From Bhargavaea cecembensis (GTDB taxonomy: Bacteria; Bacillota; Bacilli; Bacillales_A; Planococcaceae), in contig NZ_LN651373.1 in the NCBI RefSeq assembly GCF_000826125.2, positions 1,344,626 to 1,379,299 of the forward strand: 34,674 bases of DNA. The letters run 5' to 3'. Position numbers and translations under genes: made by a program. The notes beneath the pieces were generated by a model. The model was given only the letters and a program-made list of their open reading frames with translations, made no database searches and was not told the origin of the DNA. Shown in pieces: positions 24,922 to 33,300 of this stretch. The first letter of the stretch is position 1; each line of letters begins with the position of its first letter.

Positions 24922-25662
24922 ATGAACGAACAATACCCGGTGCTCGAAGGGGCGGAACCATTCTATTTTGAAGGCGGAAAAACCGGCATCCTCATCTCTC
25001 ATGGATTCACCGGAACGACGCAGAGCATGCGTCCGCTCGGCGAAGCCTACGCCGAGGCGGGCTACACGGTGTGCGGACCGAGGCTCGCTGGCCACGGCAC
25101 CCATCCCGAAGACATGGAACGCTCAAGCCGGCATGACTGGATCCGGTCAATCGAAGAAGGCTACGCATGGCTCAAAGAGCGTTGCGACACGATCCTCATG
25201 ACCGGCCTGTCGATGGGCGGCACGCTCACGCTTTACATGGCTGAAAAACACCCGGACATCAAAGCGATCGCCCTCATTAATGCCGCAATCGACATGCCGG
25301 CCATGGAACACGTGCCGGAGTCAATGCGTTTTCTCGATGCGATCGGATCGGATATCAAGAAACCGGGCGTTACCGAACTCGCCTATGACCAGACGCCGGT
25401 TCAGTCGATGAAGGAAATCGTCGCCCTCATGGAAGAAGTGAAACCCGAACTCCGCAAAGTGACCTGCCCGGCGCTCATCTTCGTATCGGACGAAGACCAC
25501 GTCGTCCCGCCGGAAAATGCAGACATCATTCGTAACGGCATCTCCTCGGAAACAAAAGAAATGAGCCGGCTGCACGACAGCTACCACGTCGCCACGCTGG
25601 ACAACGACCAAGAGAAGATCATTAAAGAAACATTGGCGTTCTTCGAGAAGCATCAAAAGTGA
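24922..25662 (+). CDS. Carboxylesterase, Est30-like alpha/beta hydrolase
   Basis: 246 residues from the ATG at 24922 (AAAGGGGACGG site); the frame is open to a TTG at 24904, which would sit inside that ribosome binding site. The length and motifs match the Geobacillus Est30 carboxylesterase group. The catalytic triad is Ser97 in GLSMGG, Asp192 in SDEDHV and His222 in DSYHVAT. The oxyanion-hole segment is SHGFTGT (26-32). It lacks a signal peptide and should hydrolyse small esters or lactones in the cytosol; the physiological substrate is unknown. A hairpin at 25710 ends the gene. Confidence 0.93.
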   Translation: MNEQYPVLEGAEPFYFEGGKTGILISHGFTGTTQSMRPLGEAYAEAGYTVCGPRLAGHGTHPEDMERSSRHDWIRSIEEGYAWLKERCDTILMTGLSMGGTLTLYMAEKHPDIKAIALINAAIDMPAMEHVPESMRFLDAIGSDIKKPGVTELAYDQTPVQSMKEIVALMEEVKPELRKVTCPALIFVSDEDHVVPPENADIIRNGISSETKEMSRLHDSYHVATLDNDQEKIIKETLAFFEKHQK

Positions 25663-25709
25663 GCGGAGAGGCCGTAGTAAACTGAGCTTTAATCAGTGAG
25701 GTGAGGTGA

Positions 25710-25743
25710 GATGATTCCGGTATTGAGCCGGGGTCATCTTTAA
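25710..25743 (+). terminator. Terminator of the esterase gene
   Basis: GATGATTCCGG pairs with CCGGGGTCATC (two G-U pairs in RNA) across a 7-base loop and is followed by TTTAA. The T-run is short. Confidence 0.6.
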
Positions 25744-25789
25744 GTGGTTATTGAGTTATCGTTGTTTTGAAGCTGCAAGGGGGGATGGT

Positions 25790-25969
25790 TTGTTTCGATA
25801 TCTGATTGTCTTTGCAATTGGTTTTTTATTAACGTTTATTCTTGCCGGTGAATTTTTCTCTCAATATAACCTGTTTTTAAATATAATTATCAGGACTGCT
25901 TTTGCTTTGTTCTTCCTATTTATTATTTGGTTACTACAAAAAAACAGAAGAAGATTTCGGCAGGAATAG
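25790..25969 (+). CDS. Small membrane protein, AT-rich gene
   Basis: 59 residues from TTG 25790, which follows AAGGGGGGATGG; an in-frame TTG at 25751 lacks such a site. Two hydrophobic segments (about 2-18 and 27-50) are followed by a basic tail KNRRRFRQE. The gene is clearly more AT-rich than its neighbours, which suggests a separate origin. The family was not recognised. A good terminator begins at the stop codon. Confidence 0.55.
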   Translation: MFRYLIVFAIGFLLTFILAGEFFSQYNLFLNIIIRTAFALFFLFIIWLLQKNRRRFRQE

Positions 25970-26000
25970 CTCCTTGGTTCTTTCAAGGAGCTATTCTTTT
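25965..26000 (+). terminator. Terminator of the small membrane gene
   Basis: AATAGCTCCTTG pairs with CAAGGAGCTATT across a 7-base loop and is followed by CTTTTATTT. The stem includes the stop codon. Confidence 0.9.
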
Positions 26001-26213
26001 ATTTGATTTATCGTGAAGTCAGTTGCAGAAGAAAGGTCAGGCAGCCGCCTTCATTCGGTCTGAGACAAAGAACATTTTATGATAGAACGGCCAATGCGGT
26101 CGACGGGCGAGTAGACGATCACAATTTCTTGCTCACCTGATCTTGATCAGCTTCGTTCGAGAATGATGACTCTTGGAAGGACCGCAACTAGGGTAGAGGA
26201 GTAAGGAAGGGAA
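26001..26213. other. Intergenic stretch, possible remnant
   Basis: No gene with a start and ribosome binding site is seen. A TATGAT (26078-26083) could be a -10 for the next operon. Short frames read without similarity that I recognise. Confidence 0.4.
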
Positions 26214-26423
26214 GTGGGGCCATTGAAAAACCTGCTGGAGCAAGCCAATAGCCTTTCAATTCTTCTCCTGCTGCTGAGTTCCATCATCTACTACTTCCAC
26301 TTGAGAAAGGAAAAGCGGCGGAGAAAGCTGACTTTGTTTGAAATGACCATGTACATCGTCACGATGGTCGCCTACTCGCTGTTTGCCATCACGACGTTCA
26401 TTCTTTTCCTGGACCGCATGTAA
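26214..26423 (+). CDS. Small two-helix membrane protein
   Basis: 69 residues from GTG 26214, or 66 from TTG 26223; the GGAGTAAGGAAGGG stretch upstream spaces better with TTG. Hydrophobic segments lie at about 12-28 and 45-66, separated by a strongly basic loop HLRKEKRRRKLTLFE. It lies 22 bp before the HIRAN-like gene and probably shares its transcript, which would put two membrane proteins together. The family was not recognised. Confidence 0.65.
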   Translation: MGPLKNLLEQANSLSILLLLLSSIIYYFHLRKEKRRRKLTLFEMTMYIVTMVAYSLFAITTFILFLDRM

Positions 26424-26445
26424 TCTAGAGAAGGAGGTGGAATAA

Positions 26446-27003
26446 ATGGGATACATCCTGCTGGTCGTTGCGCTGATCATCATCATCTTCATCGCCGGTG
26501 CGAAAAACACGAAGCTGCGTGACCAACTGAGAAACGACGAACCCGACGCACAACCATCCATGCCCGACGAGGAGCCGACGCATCGGACGATGGAACTCTC
26601 CGTCGCAGGCATCCACGAACGCAATGAAGCCGGGGAAGACATCCAAGAGGTCCTCAGGCGCATCGGCGGTCAATACAAGGACAATCATCACCCGGACACC
26701 GATGAAGATCTTGGATTCAAAGATGTCGTCCGGCTCGTCCCGGACCCGGGCAACCTCGACGACCCCCACTCGATCAAAGTCTTTCTGATGGACACGTCCA
26801 TGAAGTGGCACCACGTCGGCTTCGTGAAAAGGGAAGACAGGCGGAAAGTCGGAAAACTGCTGGAACGCGACAGCATTGACGGCTCCTATGCTCAGATTAC
26901 AGGACACACCCACCGGGGGACCGGATACGATGTGATCACTGAGCAGCGAGGCATCAGTACAACAGAACTGGATAGGGGTTTAAGGGTAATTCTTGTCATC
27001 TAA
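26446..27003 (+). CDS. Membrane-anchored HIRAN-like protein
   Basis: 185 residues. A single N-terminal helix (about 3-18, VVALIIIIFIAG) is followed by a polar linker. A region at about 48-155 resembles the HIRAN domain: SVAGIHERNEAGEDIQEVLRR, then VRLVPDPGNLDDPHSIKVFL, a WHHVGFVKREDRRKVGKLL segment and SYAQITG. HIRAN domains bind DNA ends or stalled forks, usually inside helicases; membrane-tethered versions are less familiar. The last 20 residues change to lower-GC codons just before an AT-rich insert, so the original C-terminus may have been replaced. AAGGAGGTGGAATAA precedes the ATG. HIRAN assignment is moderately sure. Confidence 0.7.
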   Translation: MGYILLVVALIIIIFIAGAKNTKLRDQLRNDEPDAQPSMPDEEPTHRTMELSVAGIHERNEAGEDIQEVLRRIGGQYKDNHHPDTDEDLGFKDVVRLVPDPGNLDDPHSIKVFLMDTSMKWHHVGFVKREDRRKVGKLLERDSIDGSYAQITGHTHRGTGYDVITEQRGISTTELDRGLRVILVI

Positions 27004-27036
27004 AATGCCTGGTTTTATTATCAACCAGGCATTTGA
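27003..27036 (+). terminator. Terminator after the HIRAN-like gene
   Basis: AAATGCCTGGTT pairs perfectly with AACCAGGCATTT across an 8-base loop, starting at the stop codon. The tail (TTGATAG) is only weakly T-rich. Confidence 0.75.
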
Positions 27037-27179
27037 TAGAATTCAAAATCTTTAAAGTCCACGTGAAGGTAAATTAGCAACCAACAGCAACTTCTCTTAC
27101 AAATCTAGTTGCTATGCTAATATATAGTGAAGATCATTTAACACGAAGACGATTACTTCACATTAGGGGTGCTGTAAAA

Positions 27180-29114
27180 GTGATTGTATACGAAGCGACA
27201 AAAGACGAATTTATGGATGATATACTCACCGATAACTTGGTAAATAATATTTGTAAAAATTTTAACGATAAAATTGGGAAAGTCAATGAGGCGGAAATCC
27301 GGTCATGGGATAACTCGATGCAGTACATGTATAAAGTACTAAACGATGAAGAAATCCCTTCAGATGCGGGAGTAGCAATCGAATTTCGAATTCCTTACAC
27401 TTCTAAACGAGTAGATTTTTTAATAGCAGGGAAAAATCAATCTGAGGACACTGTTGTAATTGTGGAACTAAAACAATGGGGAGAAGTTGAGAGAGTAAGC
27501 GGCAAGGAAGCCATCGTAAAAACTTTAATCAATAGGGGGATTCGTGAAACAGCCCACCCATCTTATCAAGCATGGTCTTACGCAGCTTTAATAGAAGATT
27601 ATAACCAGAATGTTCAAGAACAAGAGATTAATTTGAAACCATGTGCATACGTACATAATTATATAAAAAAACAACAAGACGACCAATTAACAGATCCAAT
27701 TTACCAATTTTATATTGATCAAGCCCCTGTTTTCACAAAAGGTGAAGCTCCGAAGTTAAGACAGTTCATAAAAAAATATATCAAATATGGTGATGATAAA
27801 AAGCTTATTTATGAGATTGAGAGAGGAAAAATCAGACCATCAAAGTCATTGCAGGATTCATTAAGCAATATGCTTAAGGGTAATAGGGAGTTTGTGATGA
27901 TTGATGAACAAAAGGTTGTATTTGAGGAGGCAATTTCTCTTGCAAAGAAAGCACTGAGAACAGGCAGAAAGCAGACACTTGTCGTTAGCGGCGGACCAGG
28001 CACCGGTAAATCCGTTTTGGCTATAAACCTTTTGGTTGCAATGACGAAACTGGAGCTTGTTGCCCAATACGTCACTAAAAATTCAGCACCCAGACATGTT
28101 TACTCTACAAAGTTAAAGGGCGATTTTAGAAAGACAAGGATTGATAATTTATTCAAAGGATCAGGTAGTTATACTCAATCAAAAGAGGGAGAGATTGATG
28201 TATTAATTGTTGATGAAGCCCACCGTCTTAATGAGAAGTCTGGAATGTTTCAAAATCTAGGCGAAAACCAGGTGAAAGAGATCATTCATGCCTCCAAGCT
28301 GTCCATATTTTTTATTGATGAAAACCAAAAAGTTACTCTCAAAGACATCGGATCAGTTGAACTTATCAAAAGCTTTGCTACTGAGTTCTCTGCCGATTTA
28401 ACTACGCTAGAATTGTCTTCACAATTTCGCTGTGATGGTTCCGATGCTTATCTTGCCTGGTTGGATGACGTGCTTGGAATTAGAGAAACTGCAAATGACA
28501 ATTACTATGGCCTTGATTACGACTTTCGGGTTTTTGAAAATCCCAATGATTTATTTAAAGAGATACACCGGTTAAATCACCGGACAAATAAATCACGAGT
28601 GGTAGCCGGTTACTGCTGGGATTGGAAAAATAAAAATGATAAAGAGTATAAGGACATTGAGATCCCTGAATTTGATTTTGCTGTAAGTTGGAACTTAGGA
28701 AATACACAAACCTGGGCTATTGACGAGCAGTCCGTTTGGCAAGCCGGGTGTATTCATACATCACAGGGTCTGGAGTTTGAGTATGTCGGCGTAATTATCG
28801 GCGATGACTTACAGTATAAAGATGGAGAAGTCGTTACAGACTTAACAAAAAGGGCAAAGACTGACCAGTCGTTGAGAGGAATCAAAAAAATGCTGAAATC
28901 AGATCCGGAAAAAGCCCAAAAGCTAGCTGATTCGATCATCCGAAATACATACCGCACTCTAATGACTAGAGGACAAAAAGGATGTTTTGTGTTTTGTACT
29001 GACAGAGAACTCAATGAATACTTTAAAGAAAGGTTGGATCGAGCGACTAATTCAAAGGGCAAAGAGATTGAAAAATCACTCCGCGTTGCTGAAAAAGGAA
29101 TAAACTACGAATAA
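27180..29114 (+). CDS. PD-(D/E)XK-like plus DUF2075 ATPase protein
   Basis: 644 residues from GTG 27180 (AGGGGTG site), giving the N-terminus MIVYEATKDEF; an in-frame ATG at 27114 adds 22 residues but has no ribosome binding site. The N-terminal third holds a nuclease-like motif: Glu68 in AIEFRIP, Asp79 in KRVDFLIAG, then Glu96 and Lys98 in VVIVELKQW, a PD-(D/E)XK arrangement. The rest is a DUF2075-type P-loop ATPase: Walker A GGPGTGKS (271-278), Walker B VLIVDEAH (DEAH 345-348), and a helicase-like IHTSQGLEFEYVGVIIG. The gene is strikingly AT-rich against its neighbours, a strong sign of transfer. A role in phage defence or DNA restriction is inference. Confidence 0.88.
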   Translation: MIVYEATKDEFMDDILTDNLVNNICKNFNDKIGKVNEAEIRSWDNSMQYMYKVLNDEEIPSDAGVAIEFRIPYTSKRVDFLIAGKNQSEDTVVIVELKQWGEVERVSGKEAIVKTLINRGIRETAHPSYQAWSYAALIEDYNQNVQEQEINLKPCAYVHNYIKKQQDDQLTDPIYQFYIDQAPVFTKGEAPKLRQFIKKYIKYGDDKKLIYEIERGKIRPSKSLQDSLSNMLKGNREFVMIDEQKVVFEEAISLAKKALRTGRKQTLVVSGGPGTGKSVLAINLLVAMTKLELVAQYVTKNSAPRHVYSTKLKGDFRKTRIDNLFKGSGSYTQSKEGEIDVLIVDEAHRLNEKSGMFQNLGENQVKEIIHASKLSIFFIDENQKVTLKDIGSVELIKSFATEFSADLTTLELSSQFRCDGSDAYLAWLDDVLGIRETANDNYYGLDYDFRVFENPNDLFKEIHRLNHRTNKSRVVAGYCWDWKNKNDKEYKDIEIPEFDFAVSWNLGNTQTWAIDEQSVWQAGCIHTSQGLEFEYVGVIIGDDLQYKDGEVVTDLTKRAKTDQSLRGIKKMLKSDPEKAQKLADSIIRNTYRTLMTRGQKGCFVFCTDRELNEYFKERLDRATNSKGKEIEKSLRVAEKGINYE

Positions 29115-29191
29115 GCTTATAGTATTACAATGGTTATTTCATTTGTTTAATAACAAAGAGTACATTTTCCTCTCGAAATTCATATCTTAAA

Positions 29192-30169
29192 ATGAAAATT
29201 AAGGGAGGGCTTCCGCTGTCCATTTCTGCGTTTTTGCTGGCCATGAGTCCTCTGTATGTGATGGCGGCGGTCGGGTTTGTGGGGAGACGGCTGAATGTTC
29301 TCGGCGGCGGGGCGAATGCGGTGATCACGCAGCTGATGCTTTATATTACCTTGCCGGCGCTGATCCTGTTTTCGCTGGATACGACTTTTACCACCGGGTT
29401 GCTGGGCGATTTTGCCTGGCTCGTGGCCATGTCGGTGTTTGTGCTGGCCTTGTCGGTTTTCACGGCGTCCCGGCTTCGGAGAAGGGCACAGCTTCCCGCC
29501 GGCCAAAAAAGCGTGTATGAGAGCCTGATCGTTTTCGGCAATCAGGGGTTTATTGGATTCGCGGTGAGTTATATCCTGATGGGCGAGCAGGGGATCGTTT
29601 ATCTGACGTTGTTCAACATTTGTTATCTGGTGCTGATCTGGACGTACGGGATCCACTTGTTTACCCGCGATGAGCCGTCGGTGAATTGGCGGGTTTTATT
29701 CCTTAATCCGGGGATTCTCGCTACTGTTGTGGGTGTTATCATGCTCGTTCTTCCGATCGGCTGGCCGGAAATCCTGTCAGCGACTTTTGAGGATGTCGGG
29801 AAGATGACGATCCCGCTGTCGATGATCCTGATCGGCAGTCTGCTCGCGGAGACCCGGATGAGCGACTTGAGGAAATTCAGCCGGAACGTCCACCTGTGGA
29901 TCGCTTCCTCGTTCAAGCTGCTGATCCTGCCGCTGACTCTGCTCATTTTTCTTTTATTCGGGGTGCCGTTTCCGCTGCTCGTCATTGCCGTCTTGACCGC
30001 AGGTATGCCGAGCGCGGCGACAACGACGGTGTATGCGCAGAAGTTCGGCGGGGACGCGGTGTTTGCGTCCTACGGTGTCATCCATTCCACGATTTTCTGC
30101 GTGCTCACGATTCCGCTGCTCTACGGCATTCTTCAGTGGCTGTACGGATGGACGGGGATCTGGGGATGA
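29192..30169 (+). CDS. AEC-family (auxin efflux carrier-like) transporter
   Basis: About 320 residues with eight to ten hydrophobic helices in two groups around a central loop, typical of AEC permeases. Recognisable motifs are MSPLYVMAAVGFVGRRL, ITLPALILFSLDTT, FGNQGFIGFAV, the long TIPLSMILIGSLLAETRM segment and AGMPSAATTTVYAQKFGGD near the C-terminus. Bacterial members move organic acids or similar anions; the substrate is unknown. The start is uncertain: ATG 29192 has no site before it, while AAGGGAGGG at about 29201 would fit a CTG at 29216 or a TTG at 29234. GC-rich composition returns with this gene. Confidence 0.9.
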   Translation: MKIKGGLPLSISAFLLAMSPLYVMAAVGFVGRRLNVLGGGANAVITQLMLYITLPALILFSLDTTFTTGLLGDFAWLVAMSVFVLALSVFTASRLRRRAQLPAGQKSVYESLIVFGNQGFIGFAVSYILMGEQGIVYLTLFNICYLVLIWTYGIHLFTRDEPSVNWRVLFLNPGILATVVGVIMLVLPIGWPEILSATFEDVGKMTIPLSMILIGSLLAETRMSDLRKFSRNVHLWIASSFKLLILPLTLLIFLLFGVPFPLLVIAVLTAGMPSAATTTVYAQKFGGDAVFASYGVIHSTIFCVLTIPLLYGILQWLYGWTGIWG

Positions 30170-30201
30170 AAAAGGACAATAGAATCAACGTCTCATCAGT
30201 T

Positions 30202-30240
30202 GAGCCGATGCCGTTTCCGGGTATCGGCTCTTATTTTATT
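30202..30240 (+). terminator. Terminator of the AEC transporter gene
   Basis: GAGCCGATGCC pairs with GGTATCGGCTC across a short loop and is followed by TTATTTTATTT. Confidence 0.88.
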
Positions 30241-30254
30241 TCCTTCCAAGACGT

Positions 30255-30283
30255 TTGTCGAAAGGCGCCGGTTCTTTTATAGT
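30255..30283 (+). promoter_or_regulatory. Promoter of the SF1-nuclease gene
   Basis: TTGTCG (30255-30260), a 17-bp spacer and TATAGT (30278-30283): a good vegetative promoter that would make the large helicase gene independent of the transporter. Confidence 0.6.
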
Positions 30284-30343
30284 AGGGACAGAGAATGACG
30301 AAATGATTGTACTTTTTGTAAGAGCGAAAGGCGGCTGGATAGG

Positions 30344-33300
30344 TTGGTTCAACTCGCGGATCAGGAAAAGGCGATACAGTTTTTCGAGTACTTGCACTCG
30401 TTGAATATGCTGACAGGCAAGATCAAACGGGATTACCGGGAATACGACCGGGTGTGGACCGTGGAGGAGCTGCGGTCCGGCTTCGACTGCCTCGTTGGGG
30501 ATGACTGCACGGCAGCCGGGGCGGTGTTTGAAATCCGCCGTCCGAGGATTTCGGAAGCGGAGCGGATTCCGCCGGTCAGACCGTTCGTGCTGACCGGCTG
30601 GCTGAAAGAAGAGGCTTCCGGACGGAACCCGTTCCCGGGCCGGCTTGAGCGGATGGCCGTCCAGGAAGAGGGCGGAGTGATGCGGTATACCAAGTTTGAT
30701 GAAGACGCGGACCGAGTGAGGGCGTATGACCGGTGGCGGCGCGAGTGGGAGGCCTGGTCGGAAAATCTCCGGAGCAAAGAAACGGCACTCGCGCTTTACG
30801 AGGAGTTCTTTAACCTGCTCACCCGTTTTGAGAACGAGGGGGAGAACCTCGAACTCGTGCTCGGCGAGGGGCTGCTCCTATGGAATCATCCGGATCCGTC
30901 GGTCGGACTGATCCGGACGCCGGTCATGTCGTCGAAGCTCGAATTGGCATTTGATGCGGTGAACGGGGTGATTGCAGCGAAGTCGGTCGAGGATCTGTTC
31001 GTCTTCGAGCAGGAGCCGTTCATGGGGGTGACATTCCCTCATTCCCGGCAGGCCGAGGAGCTCATCGCCTCCATCCCGGAGATCGGCCTGGACGAGCCGT
31101 ATGAAATCCGGCAGTTTCTGAAAGAGTTCGTCCATCTGATCGATGCGAACGGACGGTACTCCGAGGCGGCGGAACCCGGCCGGGCGACAAGTGTGCCGGT
31201 CGTTTATCCGGGAGAGATGTTTTTGCTTCGTTCCAAGCAGTCCCGGGTGATCCGCGATGACCTCACGCAGATCATCAGCGGCGTCCGCAGCGGATCCGTC
31301 GAACTGTCTCCCGCCGTGCTGTCTCTGATCGGCGGGGAAGTGCCGGTGCAGGCGGATCCCGGCACGCGGACGGACGACATTCTTTATTTCCCGCTGCCGT
31401 CCAATGAGCAACAAAAAGACATCGTCGAGCGGATCCGCGGCAACTTCGGCGTGACGATCCAGGGGCCTCCGGGCACGGGGAAGACGCATACGATCGCGAA
31501 CCTCGTATCGCATTTCCTGTCCGAAGGGAAAAAAGTGCTCATCACAAGTCAGAAGGAAAGCCCGCTCCGGGTGCTGAAGGATAAGATTCCGGAAGACATC
31601 CGGGACCTTTGCGTGCCGGTCCTCGGCGGCGGCCGGGAGTCGCTCCAGGACATCGAGGCCTCCACCCGGCTGATCAGCGAGAAGCTGGGCGAGCTCGACC
31701 CTCGTCAGCTGAGGCGCTATGTGGAACGGGACCGCGATGAGCTGATGTCGAGCCGGGAGCGAGAGGAGCGGCTGCTCGGCCGGCTGCAGGGCTACGCCGA
31801 AGCGGAAGGGACGCCCGTCATTTACCGGGGACGGAAGCTGACGAAGGTGGAGACGGCGAAACGGCTCGCTTCCTCTGAAATCGACGCCGGCTGGATTGCC
31901 GATCCGGTCGCGTTCGAAGAAGAGTTTCCGCTCGGCGGGGAGGAGTTTGAAGAGCTGTGGTCGCTGAAAAACCGGATCGGCGGCGAATGGTTCAAGCTGG
32001 CCGGACAGCGGCTGCCGGATCTTCAGGACGATGTGATTTCCTTCGAGCGGCTGAAGTGGCTCCTCAATGACCGGCGCGTTCTGGAACGGGATCAGGAAGA
32101 GGCGAAGCGGGTCATCGAGGCGAACGGATGGCCGGATGATCTGGCGTCTCTCCAGGAATTCGAGGAAGCGGTCCTGCAGGCGGCCGGGAACTTGCAGTCG
32201 GTTGATCTGGACCGTTTCCGGGTCCTCATCAGCGACCTGCGAGCCGGCGGTGTGAGGGAACAGCGCTGGCTCGACTGGATGGCGAAGATCGAAGAGATGA
32301 ATGCCGTACTGGCGTCGCTCTATGCGGACCTTGCGAATCACCGGCTGGCCCCGCCGCCGTTTCCGGTGAGCGAAGTCCGGCAGCACCTCGATGTTCTGGC
32401 GGATGAACTGAAATCCGGCGGGGAGCCGGGTTTCCTGTTTTGGCTCGGGAAGGGCAGGAAGGCCAAGTATTTGTATCAGCACGACTGGCTGGACGGGCAC
32501 CCTGTCCGCTCGGCGGCGGATATCGATGTGTTCCGGAAGTTTGTGGATTACCAGGAGCTGCGAAACACGCTGCGCCGGATTTATAATTCTCCTTCCGGGG
32601 AGTCCGGTCTTCCGGAGATCGAAGCGGATGCCCGGCGCTTCCCTTATGAGATGGACGAGCACATCGCGCTGTTCAAGAAAGTGCATGCGCTCGTGCGGGA
32701 GATCGAGCTGCTGAAGGCATCCCCGCTCGCCGGCCGGCTCGACCGGGAGAAGTTCTACGATGCGGCATGGCTGGAGGGGGAACTGCTTCCCGCTGTCCGC
32801 CTTGCCAAGCGGGTCCCGGAATACGGAGATTGGCAGGACAGCCTGCGTTCACTCGTTGACGGACTGAAGGAGAAGAATGATGGGGAGGACGTCCATCCGA
32901 TTGCCGGCCGGCTGATCGATGCGGTCGGTGCGCTGGATGAGGAACGGTTTTACGGACTTGTCGCAGAGTTGAAGGAGCTCGTTTCCCGGCGCGATGAAGC
33001 ATTGAAGCTCCAGGAACTGCTTCGGCAATTGTCGGAAAGCATGCCGAAGACTGCCGGGCGGCTGGAGGGCCGGCTCGGTGTTGAGGATGCTTTTCCGGAA
33101 GATTATCTTGACGCGTTCGAATGGAAGAAATTGAAGACGTGGGTCGACGAATCGAAGGGAATGGACACGACGGTCGTGCGCGGCCAGATCGCCGGGGAAC
33201 AGGCCGAACAGGCGCGGCTGATCAACCAGATCGTGAAGAACGCCACGTGGGCGAACCTCCTCGAAAATATTACGGAGCGGGAGAAGAACGCCCTGTCCGC

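Noticed and set aside
27035-29190. Mobile element with terminal repeats around the AT-rich insert
   Set aside because: No matching direct or inverted repeats and no transposase or integrase were found at the edges.
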